The position numbers were made by a program, and so were the translations under genes. This document shows positions 23,590-36,500 of a stretch of DNA of 64,000 nt, one piece after another. Positions within the stretch are counted from its first letter, which is position 1. Each line of letters begins with the position of its first letter. The DNA is from Silene latifolia (lineage: Eukaryota > Streptophyta > Magnoliopsida > Caryophyllales > Caryophyllaceae), in the NCBI RefSeq assembly GCF_048544455.1, contig NC_133538.1, positions 437,656,311 to 437,720,310 on the forward strand, in the 5' to 3' direction. A model generated the notes under the pieces. That model searched no databases, had not been told where the DNA came from, and saw only the letters and a program-made list of their open reading frames with translations.

Positions 23590-25319
23590 GGAAACGGGAA
23601 TGGGGTGCTAGGATTAAGTTATTTGGCTGGTATGGAGGCTTAGAAGTTGGCTTATGGAAGGGGTAAACGAATTTGGTTAAGATATGGAGTATGGAAGGAT
23701 ATAGTTTCGGTTTTGGAAAGGATAAACAAAGGTTATTGTGTTTCGGTTTTGGTGGGATTTCGTGAGCTGTTGAGATGTGGGAAATATGTTTCTTTTTTTG
23801 GGGAGTAAGTAAGAAAAGATAGGGAAAGGCATTAGCTTGGATGGGGGTTCGAATAGGGCTCAAAAGCCTCTGTTTTGGCGCGGCAAAACAGAGCACGGGT
23901 TGGGTTTTTGGGTGCGGGTTTGGGCATGGGTTAGGGCTAGGGTGGGTGTTGGGTTAGTGGGCTAGGTGGTGGTGTGTTCTAGGCTGGGTTAGGTGGTGGT
24001 TTGGGTGTCGGGTTTGGGCTCAAAAAACAGGGGAAGAGGTGTTGGTTTGGGGTGTTTGGGTGTCGAGTTTGAGGTGGAAAAAAGGAGGGGGAAGGGTGGT
24101 GGTATGTGGGTTCGAACCCGGGACCATGGGGTATGGGATGTACTAAAGTTAAGCCTTGAAACTCGTGCTTAAAACTGTTCAAAAATCGAGCTTCAAACCG
24201 TCTAAAAAAACCTCGTTTAAAACCGCTTTAAAATCTAATTTTTCAAATTAAATAAAGCGATAAAATACGAAACCGTCACATATTTTATTTCAAATAAATT
24301 TAAAATAAAAACTTTGAAAAATAATTTATTTTTCGAATAAACTATAAAAGCTTTAAATTTTAAATAAACTCGAAAATATGAAAACCGATGAAATAAATTT
24401 CATTTATTTCGAAATAATTTAAGTTTCATTTAAATTATAAAACCGTCAAATAACGCTTGTCCCGCATCACAAAACGAAATCCGCTAACGAGCGATGTAAG
24501 TAAACATAGGTCCTATCATCATCGGGTAGTTTGTCGGGATTTCTGTAAATTTCAATATCGACGGATATTGGTATCTACAGAGCCCCCACTTTGACCGAGG
24601 CTTGGACAAGGCGAAACTCAAAGTATACCCCAAGTCCCTCTCAACCTGAGGATTCCGCGGGTCGTTTAGAGTCCATTAGACTTGTGTATGTAAGCTTGCC
24701 AGCCATAAGAAGAGATCATACCTCAAACTTTGCTGGGGATTGACTCTTGTTTCTGTTGCATCAAATCATCATCATTGGTCGTCGACCCATAAACTTGCAT
24801 ATATGGTGGGTTGAGCCTTATCCCTAGGCGCCTACATAGCCGTTGTGACGGAATCAAACCCGCATCGTACTTCGGCATACCTTGGCCTTGAAATTGTTCA
24901 GTCCTGGCCCGAAACGGAGCTTTCGGAAAGGAGGTTGCCGTCATACTTTGGAGATACTTCTCCCATGATGTCTATACTCTTCGAGTTACATGTGCATTAG
25001 CCCACTTAAGCTGCGACTCTTTATCATTAGTGACCAACATCTGAGCACGTTGTTGTAATATCATTGGTTGTATTCCGCTGGGGAATATTTTCATCTTAGT
25101 AACCCGACACGGATTACTTTACTTGGTGGAGACTTCTCCATTCATCATTATAACGGTCTCTGGAGCTTGAAAGCGACAGAGCCCCCAGTTGCGTTGGGTC
25201 TAAAGTTTCTGACTTTAGGGCGCCTAGCTGAAGTGTACCTGCTTAAACTTGGACATATATCATAAGAGAAATCACATAATGCTATCCCGAACTCTCGAAA
25301 ATCATAGCTAAAATATAGA

Positions 25320-25680
25320 TGGGCTCGAGGCCCGAACTAAAACATTGAATTGGGTTTCTGACCTGATTTGATACATGAAAATGGGCTTCGCCCGGGATTG
25401 ACATTTCATTTTGAAAATGGGCTTCGTCTGGAATTGAAATTTCATTTTGAAAATGGGCTTCGCTCGGAATCATTGCATTTTGAATATGGGCCTTGCCCGG
25501 AGCTAAAGTTTCACTTTGAAAATGGGCTTTACCCGGAATTAACATTTCATTTGAAGATGGACCTCGCCCGGAACTTGAAAATGGGCTTTGCCCGGAACAT
25601 TTCATTTGAACATGGGCTTCGCCCAGAGCTAAAATTTCTTTTTTTTTTTTGAAAATGGGCTTCACCTGGAACATTTTATT
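25320..25680. repeat. Array of GGGCTTCGCCC hairpin units
   Basis: About ten units spaced about 27-60 bases apart share a self-complementary core such as CGGGCTTCGCCCG, joined by linkers resembling GGAATTGAAATTTCATTTTG. Many units keep or compensate their pairing (for example GGGCTCGAGGCCC). Two further units occur at 58558-58604, on the other side of the antisense ORF. Confidence 0.75.
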
Positions 25681-26039
25681 TTGAATTTTCGTAATTTCAT
25701 AGGAAAAAACGATGAGTAGACATGTTTCGAGTTTCTGACTCGGGGATTGACCCGTAAATAATATGGGCAAGACATAACCCGTAAAACATAAAAAAAATCC
25801 ATAAGTGTGTACAGGATTTTTAATTCAAGCATGGACTCGTTGGGGATAAAAAAATGTAGATTGGCCATTCTGGCCCGTGAAATACAAATAAAGCCCGCGA
25901 CAACGAACTTTGGTGCAACAAGTGATAAAGGGTGATGAGGAAGCCCGGAGGCCCGTGCCCAAAGGCCCTCGGCCGTGTTGCTTAGGCGGCAAGCAAGGGT
26001 TTCCTAAAACCCTTGTTAAAACTCTCCCCTTATTTTTCC

Positions 26040-26047
26040 TATATAAG
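26040..26047 (+). promoter_or_regulatory. TATA box of the antisense ORF in element F
   Basis: TATATAAG in the context CCTATATAAGG on the plus strand lies 66 bases upstream of the ATG at 26113. The spacing is right for a short 5' UTR, so this ORF probably has its own promoter opposite to the element's main transcript. Confidence 0.6.
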
Positions 26048-26112
26048 GATATCATAATAAGAGGTAAACCATCACTTCATATTCTTTTCTTCATAAAAAC
26101 TTCTTGTTAAAC

Positions 26113-27616
26113 ATGAATTCTCTTCGAAAAACCATGTCATCTTGGGCTTCTGATTTCAAAGGATTGGAATCTAAAATACTTGTTGATATGGGATTGAAAC
26201 AACTAGTCCCGCTGAGATAGGTCCTGCCTGAAATTATTTTTCTTGATGAGTGCTTAAAATTCTGGGACCCTACCCATCATGTTTTTGCCTTTCCTGAAGG
26301 AGAGATTTGTCCCTCTCCGGAAGAAATTGCCATTCTAGGAGGTTGGAAGATTGAGCTAACTCCTGTTATTCTTGACTTTCAGAGGGGATGGGCTAACAAG
26401 TATCGTGACTTCCTTGGTTTATCACGTGATGAGGTGCGTGCCTTTGTTGATGGGGAACGAGTAAACTTACTCGCCATTGCTCAGAAATTTGGTCGTGTTG
26501 ACGACCCATTAATTCCTACGACGTTCCGTCGTAAGGCTTTTGGATTGATTGTGCTTCATCTTTATACTTTTGAAGGGCATATTGAGGTACCAACTTGTTA
26601 TAATAAAGCGAAGTTCATCCGAATTGTTGAACAGATGGAGAAACGTAGGAGCCTAGCTTGGCTCATTCTCGCTGAAATTATTATTGGGTTAGATGCTCGG
26701 AAGGCCAACCCAAATCTTGCTTACACTGGATCAACCCATCTTCTACAGGTATGTCATTTCACCGTTTTCTTTTTTTATTGCATCGTTTTTTTCTCTTTTT
26801 TTCGTTTTTTTTTCTTTTTTTTTTGTTCTTCTTCTTCTTCTTTTTTTTTTTTTTCTTTCTTCTTTTTTTTTCGTTTTTTCTTTTTTTTTTTCTTTTTTCT
26901 TCTTTTACCCACCTCTTTTCTTTTCAGTGGGTTTGAAATCATTTGCTGTAGTCTAATTTGTTTTCTCGGCCCTTTTTCACAGATCTGGCTATGTGAGAGA
27001 CTCGAGTTGGTTGATCCACCGAAGGTTCCAGGTATATATGAGGTGAGAAGTTTCACTTCTCGTCACCGTCAGTTTGCTACTGGGAAAAAGGAGCCTTTCA
27101 GACGTCGGCGGCTTTCTGCCAATGCTGGGTTACATGTTAGATGGGCCTTACCTTGGCTCCGCCTTACTGCAGTTACTGGTTTGTCTGAAACTGATAGAAC
27201 CAGACATCTCACTCTTTTGGGCTTAGAGTGGTCCACCCATATCTATCCAGACTGTGTTCTTCGACAGGTCGGTCGTCAGCAACGGATTCCCATCACTGAG
27301 CCTGTTCGCGGCCAAGTCAAGGAACTGACGCTCGCAAGGTGCAATGCATGGTTGGAGTCTTGGACTCGGAGGACCATTTGGCATATTTCTGAGCCATTTG
27401 CTTCTACTTGGGTGTCACCCTCTTACTTGCGGTGGACTATTGAGCCTTCTTTCAAGGCCCGGAGGGAACTTTACAAGGATGAAGCTATTGACTTCAAATA
27501 CCACAAGGAAGGGGAGAAGAACCGAGAATTCTTTACTGGGACGACCCCGATTTCATCTAGGCCCAAAACAGAGACTGACTCGACTCTCTTTGGTTTCAGA
27601 TGTGTGGAAGAGGTTA
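26113..27616 (+). pseudogene. Antisense ORF of Tat-type element F, DUF7745/plant-mobile-domain-like, with intron
   Basis: The ATG at 26113 opens a frame broken once by TAG at 26218-26220 (codon 36) and otherwise open. The motif FWDPTHHVFAF ... CPSPEEIAILGG followed by FQRGW and later WLILAEIIIGL resembles the plant-mobile-domain/DUF7745 proteins carried by Tat-lineage retroelements. Residues 1-212 end in CAG at 26748. An intron (26749-26982, GTATGT...TTTTTCACAG) with a very long T-rich stretch separates them from exon 2, which restarts IWLCERLELVDPP. The intron is 234 bp, a multiple of three, so it reads through as a Phe/Ser-rich frame. Exon 2 is cut by element D at 27616; the frame would resume at 58309 and stop at 58320-58322. 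Its role in the element is unknown. It runs opposite to the integrase and RNase H of F. Confidence 0.7.
26749..26982 (+). other. Intron of the antisense ORF, extreme polypyrimidine tract
   Basis: Donor CAG/GTATGT, acceptor TTTTTCACAG/A. Some 140 bases of nearly pure T and TTC occupy the middle (about 26765-26905). Protein similarity resumes on both sides, which supports an intron rather than coding sequence. Confidence 0.7.
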
Positions 27617-27782
27617 TGTAACACCCCCATTTATACAGGAGCCTTTAGCTAAACATCCCAAGTAAATGAGCGTTATCATCTCGGTTTCCCGAGGTAGTGA
27701 ATAACAAAGTACAAAAAACCAAAGTACTTTAAATAAAATTTAGCGATTACATGTTTATTACATCTTAACCAAACTAAAACTT

Positions 27783-30607
27783 TGTGGCACCCCGCGATAA
27801 AGCGGAAAGTATAACTAATAAATTAAAGCGGAAATTTGTGAGATTTTAAAAGCTTTCAAAAAATACCAGTTAAAGAATAGCACGCGGGTGCCACCAACGA
27901 AATGAAACAAATACGATAATAGACAAATTTAGGTTATTACAACCCAATTCTGGAAAGCGGGGAAAAGATATCCCACGAATAAACAAATAAAGGGTTTCTA
28001 ACTAGCAAACTAAGGTCCAAGGGTTTAGTTCTCGCTAGCCCACACGTCTTCCCCAAGTAAGCATCTTCACCACCTGTCATTCATGTAAACATGAACGCCA
28101 CAGTCAGTGGGGAGTAACTCAAGGTTCTCCCAGCCACAATATGTCGAAACGAACATAACAAAGAATATAAACAAACAATCATATTAGACAAGACATGAGT
28201 GAATCGAATCATAACTAAACATGGGATCATACGTGTTTAAACCAACAAGGAATAAAGAAATGATTGAATAAACAGGTAAGGCATAAGCAACAATAAATAA
28301 ATGGAAAAGAAGGACAAGGAAACCGACATGACCACTTAGCGACGAGCACGTATTTTAAGGAGATATGACCAAAGTAACCATCCAAATAATGCAGGACATT
28401 TATCACTCTTAGACTATAATTTTCCCGGGTAGGACTACGATAATAATACGGTCCTAGTCTAAATCTGCAGATTCTCGGATGTACATCCCGATTCGACGTG
28501 CGCCAGCACAGCACGCACCCAAGACTCGACTACTAAGGAGACCGAGTACCCCAATCGCCAGAACAGCACGAAAGTGGCGGAAAGACTAAGATAAGACTCA
28601 CCTTCCAGAACAGCACAAGTGGCCAAAAACCGTACTTGCCAGAACAACACAAGTAGGCCAATACCGTACTTGCCAGAATAGCACAAGTAGGTCAAACCCG
28701 TGTTTGCCAGAACAGCACAAGCAGGGCATAAAGCACGTCAAGCACATACGGTGGTAATATGGCATTTCTACAGGAATACGACTCTTACAAGTAATTATTT
28801 ATAATACCCTTTTATTGCACATGTGACAGGATTATTAATGTCACATTCATACTTATGGCTTGCATCTCACCATGAGTACGGATGGGAACATCAATCCCGA
28901 CGATCATATCGCAACTAGAGGGCTTATAGCTCACCCCTAGTATCCGATAGGACCAAGACTCTCACAACCGAACAATACCAGACATTATTAAGAACACAAC
29001 TCACCACAAGTAATCATTTATAAATAAGTATTTCATAAATGTGTTATAGTGAATCCAACCAAATAAGACATGACATGTCCAATATATAGAACATATGAGA
29101 CCCAACAAATAAACCATGTGAAGCCCAACAAAAGTGACATAACAAGCCCAAACCCATGAATATGTTAACCCCGACATAAGAAGCGTGTGAAAACCAAATA
29201 GTCCAACACAACAAGTCCAACAAAAGATTCAAGGTGAGCCCAACAAACAAACCCAAATGAGCTCAATTGAATAAATATGTAAAAGAAAGATAGTTAACGA
29301 ATTACGTTATATAAAATACGAGACGGATATTTAATTATTTCAAGTAACCCAAAATGGACACCAACAACACTCATAATAAGTGTGGTCCAATAATATAAAA
29401 TGTAAACGACCCAATCAAAATAAATATGTGAAAGAGCGATGTCAACGAATTACGTTATAAAACACGGGGATTTAATTAATTCAAAAGACTCGAACTATGC
29501 ACCGAGAGCAACCATAATCACGGTTCAAGGGTCGTTTGAGCAGTCCCTTACTCGACCCGACAATCAACAGTAACGGCCTCACCACCAGCCACCATTTCCA
29601 CCCCAAAACAACCACTAGCTATCAAAAGCCGTCTAAACAGCCACCTAAAACCGAGTGAACATGTGACTAAATCACACGAAGAGGGCAGGAATGATAACCA
29701 CTCCCGATAGGTACCATATCCATCCCAGAACACGTCCCAGAACAGGGTCCAAACTGGTCATTTCATGACTCCAAACAGAGTCCTACCAATCCGTAACAGG
29801 TCGATATCGAAAGGCATGGAAGACAAGTTTGAGACGGAAATAAAATGTAACTAGAACATGAATCACCACCATAACACTCGTCCTAACAATACTTGAAAAT
29901 CCCATGTAAACAGTCCGTAAAAACTGCATAAAAGAAAAGGAAGACGGGCAACACAACAATACCAGAACAGCCCATTCCGATTTCAAGTAGTACCTTGCAA
30001 CACATCCACGAACCCGTTCCAACAGTCCATTTCAACCATCGAATTGAGACGGAAAATTACCATCCAAGAAAGAAAAGAGTAAAGAACCAAACCTTAACAT
30101 TTAAGAGCATATAAAACTCGATTTCATACAAGCGAAATGCAGAAAAGACTCGAACTTGTGATGAATTAGGAAAGGTCGAGTAAAAAGGGTGAAATTTCGA
30201 CATTTGTCGAGTAACCTATCACCGTTACCTCATTGCTCTTTAAAACAGCATGTTCCCGGTCCACAGCTACTCTGAGTTGTCCCAGCTAACACCCAAATGC
30301 AGGAACGAAGGAAAAAGGTGGGAAATTCGAATCCAAAGTAAGACGCCCGAACGGAAATAGATGGCAAGGTGGCGTCTTTCTTACATATAGAGAAGGAGAA
30401 TGAGGAGGGGAAGCTAAGGGTACAAAAATAATGGAGTTTGGTTGAGAAATGGAGGAGGGATCTCGGGTTGAAGACGAGAATGAAAATGGCGATGGAGCTT
30501 CTGTTTATAGCTTGTTGCTGCTGCTTTTGTTTCGAAAGAAAGGAAGAAGGGGAAAAGCAGGGGGTGGGGGTCACACGGTATGCACAACCATAACAATAAA
30601 CCATAAC

Positions 30608-30686
<79 letters not shown>

Positions 30687-31077
30687 TATAATAGAGATAT
30701 TTTAAAAGTAGAGTGTAGGATGTTAGGTGGGTGTGATGTGTTGTCATTATAGGATAGTTCAAGAAAGGTTAGTCTCATAAGTGGAAATGTGACGGTCTAT
30801 TGCTAGACGGAATTTAAGACGCGAATTATTATTATTACAGTCATTATTATTATCCGACCAAAAATACGTATACATATATTCTTATATAAATTATGCCTTA
30901 AAAATATAATTTAATAGAACGTATTTTTATAAAAATGAGCTTTTATATAGTACTTTTATAAAAAAATCGTGTTTGACATAAAATTAATTAAATTGAATAA
31001 TTCAAAAATATAAAATAAAGTAATCAAACTGTTTAATAAATTTTAAATGTCAAAATGGAAAATTCGCGGGTGTTACA
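27783..31077 (-). mobile_element. Solo LTR C2 (family C), inside LTR 1 of D
   Basis: A 3295-bp relative of C1 in the opposite orientation. Ends are TGTGGCACCCCGCG and CGCGGGTGTTACA, and ACTT is repeated on both sides (27779-27782 and 31078-31081), so the TSD is 4-5 bp. The interrupted LTR sequence matches LTR 2 across the junction. It holds an (AAT)n tract at about 30609-30690 where C1 has a short ATT tract. There is no internal region, so it is a solo LTR. The open frames carry no recognisable domain. Confidence 0.75.
28497..28730. repeat. Tandem CCAGAACAGCAC repeat in C2
   Basis: About five degenerate units near 40 bases contain GCCAGAACAGCACAAG, plus variants. This is the inverted counterpart of the repeat in C1 at 10215-10372. 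Confidence 0.6.
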
Positions 31078-32419
31078 ACTTAATATAAAATAAATTACAA
31101 CTCGCAGCGGAAATAAATAAAGTGAATAAAGAACTATGTGGTCTAGACTTCTAGGTAGACTGGCCGGAGTCCTCACGCATCCCATAAGCTCCCAAGTCAG
31201 CTAATCTTAAGCACCTAAAAATCTGCTCCCCATTTATGGTTCATCATAGGTTTTCACGAATACACTGTCAACCACGAGGTTAAGTAGGAATAAACTAAAC
31301 AACAATAATAATCCAACCAAAATAAACATCTTTCAAATTCTCATCACTTCATTCGTACAACTCAATTACATCACTACCAGTAGCACAACCCCCTTAACAT
31401 CGTGCTATGCTCAACTGGCAGTAGTACTTGCGTACCATGCTCACCTGGCAGTAATAATTACTTACTATGCACAACTATCTCTGGCAGTAGTAATTACTTA
31501 TTATGCACATTTGGCAGTAACGATTACTCGCTATGCACAACTGGCAGTAACACCCTCCGTGTTATGCTCAACTGAACAATATCGCTCCATACCAAATATA
31601 ACCCACAGTAAATAATCAATAACAATCCAGTCATACGACACATATTCTCCGTCTCCAATACTCATTCATAATATCAACATTAAGCTCGTCATCCCTGCCC
31701 TAGAAACACCACCACGACACCCTCACAACAACAATACTCTCGACACAACAACAACTCAACCCCTTATCACCACCAGCAGCCACCTATGGCCACCACCGTG
31801 GTCTCCTCTGACCCGCGGTGGTCCCACATGCGGTAACCTACCCTCAGTCATGGTCATGGCCAGTCGAAGAGGTCCTACCTATAAGGAATAACAACAATCA
31901 CGACTTTTCGGCAGCAACTGCACCGAGCACCACCTCCGGCCACCCTATTCCACCCGAAAAGGTCAACTAACCACCCTGATACCAACCCTAGCCAACCCAG
32001 GTCATGGCGAGTCTAAATAAGGGTTTTAATTCCGTCTAAACATATGATACATACCCTTCAAACCACCCTCGAAAACACCCTTCGAACACCCCTTTCCCGT
32101 CGGTCAATGGTGGTCAACGGAGGGTCCGGTCGACCTCTGGTGTCCCATGGTCAAGGTCATGATCTCGGGTCAGTCAACAGTTGTCTATTTAATGAGTTAT
32201 ATTAGTCTTAAGGTGAGTATGTTATGAGACGATTAAAAAATTATCTTGTGACGATCTCCTTGCTAGTTCTTCCTTCTCTTTTCTCTCATGTGAATTATTA
32301 TGTCATTATATGAAAATAAGCTTTCTTATTAGGTCATGCCATCTATTTATAGTGATAAGGTAGGTCTTATAGAGAGATATTAGGAAACTACCATATTATA
32401 CTATGTATTATTATTATTA

Positions 32420-33298
32420 TTTTTTTGCAAGAAGTTATGTACCTTATATTCTTCCCATCAAGGGGTAAAATAAAGGAGTTTCTTACAAAGACTAGTCAAT
32501 ATACTACATTTGACAAGCAAATTCTTAGCTATTGAGATGTGTTAAAATCTCATCATAATGAAACCTCTTGCTGTGAGCTAACATTCTAATGGACACCTCG
32601 AACTGAATATGCTTTATGACAAAACTAGGAGGTTGGAGGAAGTTGTGAATACCCTTGTGTTACGAGCTGCCCAAATTGCATAGACAGTTGCAGCTAAACT
32701 ACATTGGAACAAATGAGCTTTCCAATGCCTTGCCTGAGTACTACCACTAACCGAGCTGAGTTCCTGGTGCAGATACATACTCCTACCAGTGAGACCCATC
32801 CAGTGAAGGATGCCAGACCAAACCTCTGTTGAATAAGGGCATGAGAAAAGAGATGCTCATGATCCTCTAAATTTGCCTCACATAAACAGCACCTATTCAC
32901 AAAAATTAAACCCCGAGAAGTAATGTTATCAATAGTGGTAAGCTTGCCAGCAGCAGCAAGAGTAGCAGTAATTCTATGCTTTGGCATAACCTCATTATAA
33001 TGCAGACTCTTAGCCCAGACAGGTTCCTGATACCTAGGCCTGATACAGTTATAAGCTTTCTGCACAGAGAACCAACTATTATTGGAACAACTCTGAATCA
33101 TTAAAACAGCCGTATCAACTCCGCCTGCAACAGAAATACAGTGGTCCCTAACTGAGAGAATACCAGCCAACCCTTCAGATATATTAGTACTTGCCTTAAT
33201 CTCCCAGATTGAGGATCCCTTAAGGACATAGTCCTTGCACCAGTGCTGCCAGATTCCCCCATTAGTCTGAGAAAACTTTTAGATCCATTTCATGAGCA
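32420..33298 (-). mobile_element. 5'-truncated L1-type LINE fragment
   Basis: A minus-strand fragment of about 880 bp ends in a 7-base poly(A) (plus-strand T run at 32420-32426) and is flanked by ATT units on both sides. Only the very end of a LINE ORF2 and its 3' UTR remain. It lies in the microsatellite of LTR 1 of D, next to LINE copy 2. Confidence 0.78.
32694..33290 (-). pseudogene. L1-type ORF2 C-terminal zf-RVT domain (fragment)
   Basis: The minus-strand frame is open from about 33270 and carries HWCKDYVLKGSSIWEIKAS, then a frame with WFSVQKAYNCIRP and WAKSLHYNEVMPKHRI. It ends in the zinc-binding CCLCEANLEDHEHLF..H motif. That order is the zf-RVT domain at the end of plant L1 ORF2. 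The reverse transcriptase itself is missing, so this is a dead 5'-truncated copy. It is unrelated to LINE copies 1-3. Confidence 0.8.
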
Positions 33299-33303
33299 AG
33301 GCT

Positions 33304-33533
<230 letters not shown>

Positions 33534-33578
33534 ATTATAAAGGGTGCGCGCAGCTTTCATTAAAATAAAAATAAAAGT

Positions 33579-36500
33579 TTACATGAAATGGGTGGGGAGC
33601 CGAGAGACAATCTGGGCTCCCACACCCTTAGCAATAGCAAAGCTAAGTCTAGTAAAAATGTAAGCGGCCACCCGAGCCCCCGCATCCTGAGATACCGAGA
33701 ATTTCTGGATCCGCTTGAGCAAGGCAACAGCATCCGAACCCAGCTCCCCAAGTGAAGAGAAAGAGAAAGGAAGCAAACCATAATCCGCTACCGCGCACAA
33801 ATCCCCATACTTCGCACACTTTCGCTGAGCAGCATCAGCGACAACCCGACCAGGCACAAAATCCGTCATCCCAGTCTGAGTCAAAGGAGAAGAACCTGTC
33901 AAGTCAACGCACACATCACGCCCCCTGTCCCAAGAATAAAGCAATAAATCCGCAGGACGAAGAGAGCCACAATGTCCATCAACCAAACCGATATCAACCT
34001 CCTTTCCCGCAGTAATACCAGATCTATAGCAGATGTCGAAAAGAGTGTCCCGGACAAGGTTATGCCGATGTTTAACGCCCACAGTACCAGTACAAGAAAC
34101 AACGTGGTCCCCAAAAACATCCTCAGCAAAAACCCGAGAGCAAGCAGGACAAGGCCTAGAGACCGTGAATAACGAAACACCAAGACGATACCCAAGCACA
34201 CTACGGTAAGTTCTCCCGTTCATAGCTTAACCCAACCCCGAGATAAGAACCGCATGTAACCAGTCAGAGGAGTGAGAACCCTGCTGGGACTGCCATAAAG
34301 CAAGCTGGCGTGGTGTCAAAGAGAAAACAGACTCTGAGCCAGCAGCAACCGTCGCGAAATAAATTTCTGCCAATTTCTTCATAAGTTTGGGGGCAGCAAT
34401 TTCACTAGGGTTACCTAAAATACCAGATCCTGTAGTCTCAGTAAACACCTGCGCGACATCATCAAAAGCAGGGCCAGCAGCTACAATACTAGAAGGGCCG
34501 AGGAGCTTTGCTTGCAAACCAGCAGACTGCAAACGGGATGCAATAAAAGCATAAAATAAAACATCTCCCGCCGCATAGACACCAAGACCACCAAGCTGAA
34601 AAGGGAATGTAGCAAGGCGCCACTGCCAATCCCCAAAACCCGGCCCTGACGCTGTGACAATACGTTCTAAGCTAGAACAAAGAGCGACATCAAAAGGAAG
34701 ATGGATAGACCCAAAAACACTAGGGGAGCAAGTACAAAGTGAGAAGTAGAGCTTGGAAATACCAGTACAAGCTCGAAGAAGAAGCAAATCACATTGCGGG
34801 TCCTCAATCCTCGCAACCAAATCTATTAACTCAATGGTCTTGGTTACTCTCTTTGCCACAATCCCACTGCTAAAAACAGAACAAGCACTGACAGGTCCAC
34901 CTAAAACCGTAATACCACGCAAAGGCCGAGAAATAGAAGGGGGGAAAATCCCAGGAAGCCGACTCCGAGGATCCTCAACAGGCCAAAAGACCTCCGTCTT
35001 GGAGACATTAAGATGCAATCCAAAACGGAGGCCATCCACCATAATGAAATCCAAGACCTTCCCCACCTCCAAAGTATCACCCACGATGGTGCCATCATCT
35101 AAGTACCATGCCTTCAAAGTGAGGTCAAAAGTGTCCCGGATCTTGCAAACTAAAGGATGCAAAACCAAAGCGAAAAGCAAAGGGCCCAACGGATCACCCT
35201 GCTGAACACCCTGACAAGACCACAAGCAGTGCTCCCCGTAAAAAAGGCGGGCCGGGCTAGAATAACAAAACTCCACCCAACGGGAGAGAGCCGGGCAACG
35301 ACGGCGGACCTCTGAAACATGGTCGAACGATCAACAAGGTTGAACGTGCATTCCGGAAATCAACCAAAGAACATAGAAAGCCCCACCTGAGCCCCCCGAT
35401 CCTCAATGAGCCGGTTTAAGGCATGCAAGATAGCCTCTCCTCCACCGGACACACCCACCCCGAACTGAAGCCCATCAAAATAAGAAGATAAAGACGGACC
35501 AACCATAGAAGCACCAACCTTAGAGACAAGCCGTCTCCAAACCGTACCAACAACAATCAGACGAACCCCACCACCCGGTTTAACGAGTGGCGTGAGAGGG
35601 GCGCTGGCAATGTACTCACCCAGAGGAAGAGGGCACCGGCCCTCAAGAAAAAGATTAACCACCCTAGTAATATAAGTGGTCAAATCGTCAGAGATAGCCA
35701 CAGTAGCGCCACTCAAACAGTCCATAAGGTGCTGGGCACGAAAACCATCCCTCCCACAAGAAGTACCACGTGGGAAACTCCGAATCATATCCAAGACCAC
35801 CGCCGAAGAGGCAACCATAGGATGATGATCCCCAGACAAAGAAGGCAATATAGGAGGCGAGGCGACAGGATGCTTCTCACGCAGGGCCACAAGAGTGGCA
35901 TCGGAGTAGGGGGCAACCCCAGAGGAAGAAAGCACCCGGACAACAGCAGTATAGTGGCCATCACAAATCTTCCGCCGACATTGGCGGAGGTTAAGCTCAC
36001 TCAGATCCAGATCCTCATCTACAGAAAAAGAAGAAGGACCCTCATCAAAACACTCGTGTAACAACTGCAAACCCCCCAGGCGCCCCCCAAGCAAGGATAG
36101 CCCTGGCAATACTCTCCTCCTGTTGCTGACGCCGAATAGCAGATCGACACTCATGATTACTCCGAGGAGCGAAAGTCCGAAGCAAACAAAGCGGTAGAAC
36201 TAGCAAACGAACCCAGCGGGAGAGATCACTAGGGGGATCAAACACCGCATCCAAGGCCCCTTTCAACGCCCTAGCAAACCCAAGACGACATTTGGGAGGA
36301 ATGGATTTCACTGTGCGAAGGCCTGAAGACAATAAACGATCCAGCGAAGATATTGACCACTGAACGAGCTCGACACTATCATCAGAAGAAACCGAAGTAG
36401 AAGGAGCCGTAGGTCTCGGAATACCATAAATATGGAAGGTATAAAGGCCATCAACACACGCCGGATACATCACTATATCACCGCGACTATGCCGACATCT

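Larger units (their letters stand above)
14541..24579 (-). mobile_element. 3' LTR of Tat/Ogre-type element F, split by element B
   Basis: On the minus strand the LTR runs from TGTAGATACC (24579) to CCCCACA (14541). The net length is about 3.1 kb once element B and its duplicated 5-bp target are removed. It abuts a G-rich polypurine tract at 24580-24592 (minus-strand AAAGTGGGGGCTC), which makes it the 3' LTR. A minus-strand TATATAAA lies at 23582-23589. The layout and the downstream integrase and RNase H fit the Ty3-type Tat/Ogre lineage. No convincing ORF is present in 14541-15788 or 22741-24579. Confidence 0.75.
24580..26112 (-). mobile_element. Element F, 3' spacer between antisense ORF and 3' LTR
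   Basis: This stretch holds the polypurine tract (24580-24592), a second similar G-rich run near 25168-25180, and an array of short hairpins at 25320-25680. No ORF has recognisable similarity. In Tat-lineage elements this position lies between the antisense ORF and the 3' LTR. Confidence 0.6.

Noticed and set aside
24723-24944. Short reverse-strand ORF in the 3' spacer of F as a host gene
   Set aside because: No recognisable domain or gene structure; it lies between the polypurine tract and the antisense ORF of a retroelement.
25168-25195. Second polypurine-like run AGAGCCCCC as a second LTR boundary of F
   Set aside because: No LTR end (TG..CA) adjoins it. It may be a duplicated or decoy tract but does not define an element end.
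29044-29256. Membrane-protein-like ORFs in C2 and C1
   Set aside because: They have no conserved domain and are not preserved between C1 and C2; they lie in non-coding LTR sequence.
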